A stretch of DNA of 64,000 nucleotides from Tiliqua scincoides (lineage: Eukaryota > Chordata > Lepidosauria > Squamata > Scincidae): positions 24,220,284 through 24,284,283 of the forward strand of contig NC_089830.1 of the NCBI RefSeq assembly GCF_035046505.1. The letters are read 5' to 3'. A program made the position numbers and the translations under genes. Positions 33,146-43,400 of the stretch are shown in pieces (positions within the stretch are counted from its first letter, which is position 1; each line of letters begins with the position of its first letter). The notes under the pieces were generated by a model, which made no database searches, had not been told where the DNA came from, and saw only the letters and a list, made by a program, of their open reading frames with translations.

Positions 33146-34885
33146 ATGAACATCTCATTCTGGGATGATGACACCTATGAGGTATGTGATGCTCACCCTG
33201 TCAACCCCCCAGGACCTCCACACAGTCAGGGAGTCTGTCGTTCTTCAGCCTAATTGGTCCTGCGCCAACACTTTCAAAAGCGGGATGACACGCATTGGTG
33301 ATAGTCTCTCTCACACACGCATGGATTCTGTCAAAAAATAAGCCAATACGGTGGGCCCTCTGTAGCCATGGTGGCTCTGGGAACCCCAAATCAGCTGTTC
33401 AGCGGCAGACATGAACATCAGCTGCAGAGGTTCACGGAAGTCATGCTGACAAAACGGCATAAATTTGTGGAAATTGCATAAATTGAAGTAAATTGTGTCG
33501 ATTTGCGCACAGTGTCCATTGCTCAAAGCATACCTAAACGGCCTGCATTTGCTTAAATGGGCAGGTGCCAGGTGATGGTTGCTACAGCAGGGCATGTGAA
33601 ACCTTTTAGAAAACATTTTCAATCCGTGATTGATTAAATTCGCAGGTGTGGAGCCGGCGGATCAGGCAAGCCCACTATACTCCCAGCCAATCCCAGTTGC
33701 AGGATCTGTGGCCCAGTGGGGTCTGATCCCTCCGCCCTGGGGCCTGAGCCTCCCCATCTACTGCTCCCCATCCCATTCTGGCCACCTGATAAGGGACAGC
33801 TTCTCCTGAGGAACCCCCACTAACACGCTCTCTCTCCTTCCCAGTTTCCCACTGGGAGCTACCCAGACATTAACCCTAGAACAATCCCCTGCACTCGAGA
33901 GGAGGTCGGAGCCTTTGCACGCTACTTTGGGCCGGCCATTTTGTCCTTGGCCTTTGTGGTGGGACTGGTCGGCAATGGGCTGGTGCTGGCCGTCTTGGGA
34001 AGGCACCGGTGCCCCTGGCACTTTGCCGACTGTTTCCTCTTCCAGTTGGCCACGGCTGACCTCCTGCTCATCTTAACTCTCCCCTTCTGGGCCACGCAGT
34101 TCACCCAGGGCTGGGTCTTTGGAGAACTTCTCTGCAAGCTGCTAGGGGCCCTCTCCACCATGAACAGCTACAGCACTGTCTTCCTCCTGGCTTGCATCAG
34201 CATTGAGCGCTACTTCATGATCGTCCACGCCGTGCCGCTGCAGCACCGCTGGAGGCTCTCCCACATGTTGCTGGTCTCCGCTGTGCTGTGGGGGATCTGC
34301 TTTGGCTTGTCTGCCGTGGAGCTGCACTTCCGCACAGTGGCCCACTTCTCCCAGGCGAAAGCACAGCTCTGTCACCGGGGATTCAGTCCCAAGGAGGCAA
34401 ACTCATGGCGTCTTGGACTGCGCTTTACCTCCTTCACCCTGGGCTTCTTGCTGCTCCTCCTGGTGATGGCGTACTGCTACTGCCGCATTTTTGCCCGGCT
34501 GTGCCAAACCCGGCTGTTCTGCAAGAACTCAGCCGTGCATCTCCTGCTGCTGATCTTGGTCCTCTTTATCCTCTGCTGGGCTCCCTTCCAAGGCTTCCTC
34601 CTGGTGGACAGCTTGCAGCGCCTGGGCCACTTGGAACGAGACTGTGCACGGGAAAAGGTGCTGGACTTTGGCTTGCTCTTCACGGAAAGCCTGGGCCTGC
34701 TCCACTCCTGCCTCAACCCCTTGGTCTATGCCTTTGCGGGGATCAAGTTCCGAAGGGAGCTTTCCAGATTGTTCCACCGTTGGGACAGGAGTGAGGAACA
34801 GAGGCAGAGCCTCTCCAGCCAGGACCACAGCCTGGCCACAGAAGTCAGCACCGCCCGGGCTGCAGATTTCTCCATCATGTTGTGA
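33146..34885 (+). CDS. CXCR3-like chemokine receptor (second, intact paralog)
   Basis: Two exons, 33146-33181 (MNISFWDDDTYE, then a GT donor) and 33845-34885, give 358 residues with no break. It is a class A GPCR with an acidic N-terminus, expected to bind CXC chemokines at the cell surface. Features: N-terminal Cys in TIPCTREE, GLVGNGLVLAVL in TM1, TLPFWATQF in TM2, ECL2 Cys in AQLCHRGF, LFILCWAPFQGF in TM6, an ECL3 Cys in LERDCAREK and CLNPLVYAF in TM7. The TM3 motif is ISIERYFMIV, with Glu in place of the usual Asp of DRY. The two-exon layout with a tiny first coding exon, and direct tandem position 1.9 kb after CXCR3, suggest an old CXCR3 duplicate (fish and other vertebrates also carry several). 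CXCR5 shares some C-terminal residues (FAGIKFRRELSRL), so the exact ortholog is open. Confidence 0.85.
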
Positions 34886-36157
34886 AAACTACTGGCCAAA
34901 AGCGTCTCAAGAAGATTTCCCCATTGCTTTGCCAAGGAACTGGAGCTTCAAGAGCTGTCTTAGGGCTGTACTGAATATTCTCCACAGATTTCAATTGTTG
35001 GGGTAAAAAAAATTGTGGGGATTTAACATCCAGGTGTTTCCTGCACAACACTTAGAGTGAATACTCACTTTTTTTTCTTAAAGTGTATTGTAAGGCTGCT
35101 GGTTCTGCTTCTGTTCCATTTCCATGTCAGCTACTGATCCTTTCTTCTCCCTAGAATAGTTCACGCGGGTGTGATCCCAACCAACCAGGGAGCCTATAGT
35201 AGACAGGGCAACGTTGCCCTGCTGTATAGCTTATCAGTTTTAGTTATGCAACTATAGCACTGAGGGCGAGTGATAGTGACCGACAGAGAGAGAAAGTGAA
35301 GGTCATGTAAATAAATCATAAATATTATCAGGAGGACAGCCAAAAAATAAAAACCAGTGGAAAAAGAGGTCTGTCTTTCAGCACTTCTAAAAGTGTCCAT
35401 TCACAAAAACACCTGTGATTTCTTTCGACTTAGCTCTGTGTAGAAACAACAGAGCATGAATGTGGTTATGAGATTTGCACGCACAAAAATCCAGCACCGA
35501 GGCATTCCAAATTCTGGGACAAGCAAAGTTGAACAAGTAAATGAATCGGCTAATGCCAGGGACTAGGAGAGGGGGTAAAGGGGGTAATTTGTACCCAGAC
35601 CCAGGATCAGAAGGGGGTCCAGGAGTCAAAGGAAGGGACCTGGAAAGTTCCTGGGATCTGACATTTTCCTATCTCGCCTGAATTCACTGCCTGCGCATGA
35701 TGCTGGGGGCACAAATGTGGGCATGCAATACCACTGCAGCTGCAACTCATACACACCGGGCCCAGGAATGCATCCTTGGCCCTCCTTAACACACTGTCAA
35801 ATCTGGGATGGAACAGGTCTGCTGCTGTAGCTCTCTGGCTTGTGGATCCCATAACCATGAAGGAGTGTATAGGAGCTCAGAGGCCCAGCTGTGGGGCTAC
35901 AGCTGCTGCAGGAGTTCATGTTGGTGCACAAAGCATGCTGTCCATTCTAGTGTGAACCCAAATATGAAGATGCAAATTTTCTGCACTGGCTTTTCTATAT
36001 TTCAAAGATTTTAAAGAGACTTGGGAGTGCGTTTGGTTTTCCGTATTACTTTATCTAACTGCTGGTGCAGCATGGTCAGGTAGACCTGGGCTCTGCATCA
36101 TGAAGCCTGGTAGACCTGGGCTCCAAAGACTATCCTGGCTGTCAGCACCCTCACCCT
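34886..36157. other. 3' flank of the second receptor, no other gene
   Basis: Presumed 3' UTR then intergenic sequence. AATAAA occurs at 35310 and 35346. No other coding sequence is supported. Confidence 0.45.
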
Positions 36158-36355
36158 AAACCAGGGGTGTCCAAAGTTTTTGGCAGGAGGGCCACATCAT
36201 CTATCTGACACTATGTCAGCGGCCAGGGGAAAAAAAAAATTAATTTACATTTAAAATTTGAATAAATTTACATAAGTTTACATAAATGAATATATTGCTG
36301 TGTAAAAACAGAGAAAGGCAGTATATAAAATCTAAATATCCATCACCGATTAACT
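36158..36355. mobile_element. hAT-like end followed by L2-type tail debris
   Basis: CAGGGGTGTCCAAAGTTTTT with AGGAGGGCCACATC is a classic hAT terminal region. It is followed by GGCAGTATATAAAATCTAAA, resembling an L2-type 3' tail. Limits are approximate. Confidence 0.55.
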
Positions 36356-36359
36356 TGGG

Positions 36360-36807
36360 CGGCCCATAGGAAGTCAGCTATCGCCACCTCACACCATCAT
36401 TTTAAGGCGATTGCTCGGTTCCATTATGGTATCAGTAACCAGTTTGTGCCTGCTGCTCTTCAGATCTTTAGAGCTAAGATTGTGATCCAATTGTTATATG
36501 GCGTCCCCATATGGGCTGCGGAAGCCAATAGCACTCTGGACTGAGTTGCGGCCGTATTTTTTAGGAGGATTCTCGGAGTCCCAAATTCCATCTGGTTAGT
36601 AACGCTGGCTCTCGAGCTGGGAGTTCATCTCCCTTCAACTATAGCTTGGGCTTTAACATTTAAATTTTGGCTCCGTCTCCATCTGTCTCTTCCATCCGAT
36701 TCCCTTCTTAATGACCTGATAAGAGACCCCTTTTTATCTAGCTGGTTTTATAAAATTGATTCCAAATTGAACTCCTTAGATCTTTCCTTGGAATATTTAG
36801 CGGACCT
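36360..36807 (+). mobile_element. Vingi/ingi-like LINE ORF2 fragment
   Basis: Plus-strand translation gives LLYGVPIWAAEANS, FFRRILGVPNSIW and LALELGVHLPSTIAW, aligned with the ORF2 C-terminus of the element at 22576-23402. A stop interrupts it and the 3' end is missing where the next element begins. Confidence 0.75.
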
Positions 36808-37080
36808 GGTTCTGGAAAACTTCTAGTGTGACTGAAAAGGCTGATTTGGCAGTGACAATTCCTTCCACACTGGGAGCAAGTGTGGTCTGTCCCTGGTCTG
36901 TCCCCCTGGCTATGGTCTTCCTTCTTTGCCTCTTTGCCTCAGTTTGTTGGCCAAGTGTCTCTTCAAACTGGGAGAGGCCATGCTGCACAGTCCAAGCGGG
37001 ACGCTCAGAGGCCAAGGTTGAGGTCCAATCCTAAGGCCTGCAGATCCCTCTTGCAGATATCCTTGTATCGCAGCATGTGG
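36808..37080 (-). mobile_element. RTE-like LINE C-terminal fragment
   Basis: Minus strand matches the C-terminal part of the elements at 58568-59253 and 61707-63838 (SERPAW, GLSQFEETLGQQ, AKRQRRK). It is truncated at both ends and joins directly to the preceding LINE piece. Confidence 0.8.
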
Positions 37081-37388
37081 TACATGGAAAATACATATGG
37101 AACATATGTATACATAGTGGGAATAAAAAGACTTTCAGCAAGTGTGGCATATTCTGCCCCCCGCCCCCCCGGTCCAATGCATACTTACCCAGGAGGAAAG
37201 TTGGGTAACAAATCCTGGCCTCTCTAGCAAGTCTTTGCAAGTGATGTTACATTGGAAATTCCTGCAGCCCCTGTTGAAATCTCCAGCATGGTTTTCAAAA
37301 GTCACCTAGGGATTGTTGCAGATTCCTGGCAACTCCAGCACCTTCCTAGAGGTTTAGCAACTCTGCAGGCACCTCCCTGAGATAGAAG

Positions 37389-37396
37389 AATAAAAG
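37389..37396 (+). promoter_or_regulatory. Candidate TATA box of HSD17B3-like copy B
   Basis: AATAAAAG lies about 75 bases before the initiator ATG, so transcription could start near 37420. A short out-of-frame upstream ATG is at 37447. This is a position-based guess only. Confidence 0.3.
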
Positions 37397-37468
37397 AGCC
37401 TGCTTGTGCTCCATCTCTCGTGAAGCTGTCTGATCAGGGACAGTGTATGCTGCTGAAAAAGAGAAGCA

Positions 37469-40400
37469 ATGACTTCCAACAGCACGTTCTATCTCAACCT
37501 GGCACTGTCTATCCTCGGAATTATAACTGTTCTCTGTCTCCTTTGGCAAGCTGCTTGTGGCGTGGGACATCGGTTGAGGATTTATGTGCTGTCAAAAGAG
37601 TGGAAAGGGGTAGACCTGGCCAGCTATGGACCTTGGGCAGGTGAGTGCCTCTTTTGTGCCATCATCTCATGGGGAATGGAACAGAGGCTGAATCCTGTGC
37701 AGGTTCCCCGCAGCTCATTGATTAATAAGTTAGATTCATCTCTGAAGACCTTTAGATTGACTTAAAAAATGCATTCATTCAGTCATTTCTGCCCAATGTT
37801 GCATGTATGCAAGTGATCAAATGTGCATACCTGTGAGCTGGGCAGAAATGGGTTAATTGAGCAAGACATTTAAAAGAAATGACTTCTTAGAATACATGTT
37901 GCTATAAACCATGGCAGAGGGGAAGCCAAAAGCAGATCACCACTCTTGAGATGATGCCTGCTGAGACTCAGGAATGCATCCTCTCAAAACAAGGAGAGCC
38001 TGCCTTTTATCTTCCAAATGATGGTCTTGTTTGGATGGATATTGGTGCAGATTTAATTAATGGACTAAAAACTCTGACCCTCAATTGGCTCAGGAAATTG
38101 GATCCTGCACTTATTGGCACACGGTCTGGGTTTGCCTTGTTATCAAGTCCCTATTCTTGTTCTCACCCATTCTTCCATCTCCTCTGTCTGCGCATTCATC
38201 ATGTTGTCCCAGCACTTATTCACTCAAACCCAACACTACTCCAACCCGATCCTGCAGCCTGGCTCCTTCACCAAATCTGTCTCCTGGGGTTTGTGTCCAG
38301 CTCTGACTGTATCCCCAGCACTCTTACTTTGCAGGGGTGGACATGTGCACCTGGGGTTCCACGGGTTGTATGTAATGCAGTTGGCACCTCTTCCTGCACT
38401 GAAATGACCTTCATGCAGAAGCCATTGTCACAAAGGGGTCCTCAGATGATGAACTTAGGAAGTTCTTTGGATTTCTGACAAGGATTGAACTTCTTGAGTG
38501 AAACTCTTCCGGGTGACATTCCTCTTGTTCATAGCTTGTCCTTTCTGCCTCCTTTGTAGTGGTAACCGGAGCCACGGCGGGGATTGGAAAAGCCTACGCG
38601 CATGAGGTGAGTGGACTATAATGTTTGAAAGGATCTTAGAAGGGTCCTCTTGGGCATGCTTAGGTTCATGTACGTTCAAGGTGTAAGCAAAGAGAAAGAC
38701 ACAAGTAATCCAGGAACCTTCCGACAGGAAAAGGAGCACAGCAGGCACTTTCACACTTGGTGATTGGCCTTTCCTAGCCCTTTGCAACTAGTCCTTTGCA
38801 GCTAGTCCTTTGCAGCTAACCCTTTGATCTCCTGACTCTCCTTCTTGGGCTTCCAGCTTGCCAAGAGGGGCCTCAACGTGGTTCTCATCAGCCGCTCCCT
38901 GGAAAAGCTGAAGCAGGTGGCTGCTGAAATTGGTAAGTGAGAAGCTGCACCTGGGAGGTGGAGGTTACTGGGCAAGCTGCTGGGTCCAGCTCTCAGAAAT
39001 GGGACTCTTTCCAGACTCTGGGATCCTGAAAGAAAAGAATTAATTAAAGTAATTAAAGTAATTACTGACACAGAAAGTTGGAGCCATGTTGAAGGTTGTT
39101 TGTTTTATGATGATAGATTGATAAGTATGCTGTTCTTTTGCTATCTCGTTGTTTTTTGTTACAGGAAGAGTGTGCATTATAAGGGGGGAGGGCGGTAGTG
39201 GGGGATGGGGAGGGCAGACCAGCACTGGGAGGGGGCATAGACAGCGGCATAGGCTCCTGTTTGATCTTATCCCCCTTCCCAGGCCTGAAACACCGACATA
39301 TGGCTCTTTGGACTTGAGCTATACTGGTGCAGATCCAAGTACTTCCATCGCGGCAGTGGCTGCTTACTTCAGGGCAAGGGAACAGGTGTCTCCTAACATC
39401 AGGGAGACCTCCAGCTGCCTCTCTTTCCATGCTGGATACAGTGGAGGCCGTACTGGTGCCACTGCATCTCGGCACAGAAAGTTAGTTAGGATTTGGCTGT
39501 TCTGCTTCAGAGACATAACCGGACAGGCTGTTCGGACCCCTGCAAGACTGGACACCTGCATGTGTCAGACAACTGCTCAGTGTTCCTAAGTCTGCCTGTT
39601 GGTCTAGTGACCTGTTCTGGCAAGGAGTTCCAGCATCTCTTTGCCTTCACTTCCCAGAGGAACAGCACAGCCGAAGCACCAGAGTCATCCAGATGGATTT
39701 CGCCGAGGGATCGGAAAGCTATGAGCCGATTCGAGATGCTCTGCAGGGCCTGGAGATTGGCATTCTGGGTATATGCACCTTTTCCTATTTATACTTTTTA
39801 TTAAGCTTTTTAATCTTGCGTCATGTACACTATGGGAGCAATCCTAACAGCACAATAGGCCAGCACCAGTCCCAGCCCAGGAGGGTAGCACACGTTAGCG
39901 CCTTCTCGGGAGTCGGCTGGGCCGGTGCTGGGTTGCGTGCCAGCCCACGGAGGCTGCATCCTGCCTCCTCACCAACATGGGGAGGGAGGGTTGCATCAGC
40001 CAAGCTTGGCCAATGCCCAGGCCTGGGGAGGGCAGGAGGAGGCAGGAGGGAGGGGTTCTGAGGTGGTGGGAGGGCGGGTGGAGGGTGGGCAGGGAGCAGG
40101 AGGCAGGGCTGGGACCCAGCTGTTATGATGGATAACAACCCCGTTCCCTGGGCAGTGAGGAAGAGCTTGAAGCTGCTCCGTTCTCCTCAGACTTGTGCCA
40201 CCTCCTGAGGTGGCATTCTCGGTATATGCACCTTTTCCTATTTATACTTTCTATTAAGTTTTTTAGTAAAGCAACATGCACTCTATGCGCACAATCCTAA
40301 CAGCACAATAGGTGCTGAGGTGACACAAGTCACTGGGGCCTCACTGGGGCCGTGGTGGCTTACCTGGGAGTAAGGGGAAGAGTTTCCCCTTGCCTCCTGC

Positions 40401-43400
40401 TGAGCCACTTCTGACCCCAATCTTGGCTGGACTTGCCTGTTCCAGCGCAAGATAGGAGTGAGCTGTATGTCCAGCAAGCAGTGGAGAAATCACTGGAAGT
40501 CCCTCCCACAGAGAGTCAGAGAATATCAAAATGGGGAGAGGGTGTCAGGCCTTTGGCATCCAAGCCCTGAATTGTTGTGAGCCAGGATGTGGCAGGAGGG
40601 GCCTTGATGTCCAGGCCTCATATGAAATGTAAATTAAAGGAACAGCACCACTGTATGTGATTGGTAATCAGCTGCACCTGTTGCAGGTGCGAGCCATGTG
40701 AGCTGGGAGAAATGTGTGCTGAGTCACGTAGGCTATGGAGGAATGGTGCAATGCACCACTGGACAGCCAATCAGAGTGGGTCTCAAGACTGTCTTGTGAC
40801 TATGAGGTCGCCCTACTCTGATTGGCTGGCCCCGGTATATATGGGGGCAAGAGCAGACTTCAGGTGTGGGTTGCTGTGGTGGAGTGTCTGTGTGTCGTGT
40901 TGCTGGTTTGTTCTGTGGCTGGGACTGTGCTTTATCGTGACTGTGACCTGCTGTATCCCTGACTTCTGGACCGTTTGACTGACTACTCTTCTGCCTGCTC
41001 CTTCACCAATACAATTCTGCAACAAACAAGCCTGTGGCTGCTTCTTTGGCTCTGTTTGGGATCGCCTGCTTCTTGTGCTCTTTCCCTACACTCCCATGCC
41101 ACTCTGCTATCGGGAAAGCAAGGGCTATCCTCCCCTGGTGATCTGACAGAGGGTCCATTTTCTAAAGATGTCTCTAGTTTTTTCATTTGAACATGTTGTG
41201 GTTGCATCAGTCTGGTGGTGTTCTGCCAGATTCCCAGTCCAAGCTCTGCCTGGAGAACTATGCCCACTTTTAGCTAATTAGCTCCCCTTCTTTCCTCAAA
41301 AGTGACCCTGGTTCTGCCCTGCAGTACTGCTGAACCCTACCACCAGGGTAGCTTGCCTGTTTAACCTACAGAGGTCCTCCTTCCTGCCAGCAGCCTCCCG
41401 CCACTACAGCAGCCCCTTGGTCCTCAGCAGATCTTGGGCACAGCAGCCAAATACCAGTCTTAGTGTCTCCAGTAGTTTCTGCTCCAGCAGCTTCCAAAGT
41501 CCATTCACACATCAGTCCATCAGCAGTTCCAGCAGTCTATTAGCCATCAATTCCTCAGTCCATTTCTCCAGTCTGTCCTTCCTCAAGCTTCCCACCTTCT
41601 GCTACCCACACCAAACACTCCCTTCATCAGGTGCTTTTATGCCTGAGGGGTCTATTCCCTTCAAGTGGCTGCAGCTGTGCAGCACACTCTGCTGGGTGCC
41701 CAGGCCTTACCCTTAAAGGGGCCACTGCTGATACCACATCTACCTCCTGGCCAGATCTTCTGCGATTCCAATACAGGTGGCCTCTAATTTCAACCCACAT
41801 TCCAGCCTGTTGTCTCGAAGTATGTGCCTGAGGTCTCTTTGTGCTCCTCTGCTTTGTTGCTGAGCGAAGGCGGAAGGGTGGTGGCTCTGACCCACTGGCC
41901 TTCTGTGTCTGTGTGACAACTCACCCTCTGCTCACTCTTTTTACAGTGAACAATGTTGGCATGAACGTTCCTCTGCCACTGCGTTTTCTAGACCTCCCTG
42001 ACATTGACAAGGTGAGTTTGGTCTCAGCCAAAGACCGCCTGGCACCTCCCTGCCTGTCATCAGGTACCGCCATTTGTGCAATCTCCCCTGCACACAGTTG
42101 GTGGCTCAGTGCATTGTGACATGTTGGCTGCCATCCCTGGGTTGCAATCAGCTGAGCGTGTGAAGTAGAAAGTACAGTGCTCGTTTGTGGCTCCCCTGTC
42201 CACCACCCCATATTTCACAGGTCTCAAGCAGGCATGTAATGGGGCTCTTCTCAGGTTGAGTTGGAAAGTGCCCTTACATCCCCCCCCCCCAACACTGGGC
42301 CTTTTTAATCACTGACCCTGAGCTGCTGGGCTCCCCTTCCTAGAGCAAATATGGTGTGGAATTCTAACCTTCTTGGAAACAATGTTCAGAGAGGTTGCCA
42401 TTCTGTTGCTGCAAATAGGGCCACACATTAAGGGCGCAATCCTAACCGGCACTCATGCCGACATAGGTGCCCTGGAGGGTCACAAACGTGCCGTAAAGCA
42501 TGTTTGCGCCTCCGTGAGTGGGAGCTAGGTCAGCGCATCCAGATGTGCCAATGCGTGGAGGGAGAAACCTGACATAAGCGAGCACACTGACATAAGCGGC
42601 AAACGTAGGCATGGGGGTGTGAGGAGGGGGCGGGAGGGGCGTTATTGGGAGGGGGAGGGCGGTCCCGGGGGCGGGCACACGGGGTGCCAGGGGTGGGGCC
42701 TTCTTGTGCCTTTGTCTTGTTTTTGAAACTTCCCTCTCTTGCATGGAGGAGCCAGTAAACGCCGTGACCAAGGAAGTAGGTCTTTTTTAGGACACTATTT
42801 TGATTGAAAAGTGGAGCTTAACTAAAATAAATACATTTTAAAACAAACCTTGAATTCAAGTCTTCAAGTAGACTCAGGCTCTACTTCTGTCAAATTCAGA
42901 CTGTGGCCGCTCTTTCTCTCCACCTTTTACTAGCTGAAGTGTCCTGTGACGCTCCAAAGGCTGTGGAGAGATGCCAAGGTGGTCTGGAAAGTCAAGGCCC
43001 CCTTGGTCTCTCATCAGCTGCCAGAAGCTTTGTGACAAGACAACAACCAAGACAGTCACACTTCTTTTCCTTCTCTTACAGTTTATACCTGACTTGGTGA
43101 ACTGCAATATACTTTCAACATTGAAGGTGGGTGATGTATGGATGGAAACGGGACATGGAAGGGGAAGGTGCTTGGGCCCCGTTTCCCATCACTGACTGTG
43201 TGTCACTGCTCTTGTTTTCCTAGATGACACAGATCATCCTTCCTCAGATGGTTGCCAGGTAGGCGAGGAGGGAATCTGCACCCCTCAGAATCTGCCTGTA
43301 CAGTATTCCAGAATGACACCTGTGAGGGCTTCTGCTTCCTCCAAGGAAACTGGATTTTGATTGGGGTTGTCAACAGTATAGGAAAAAAGTATCATGAGCA

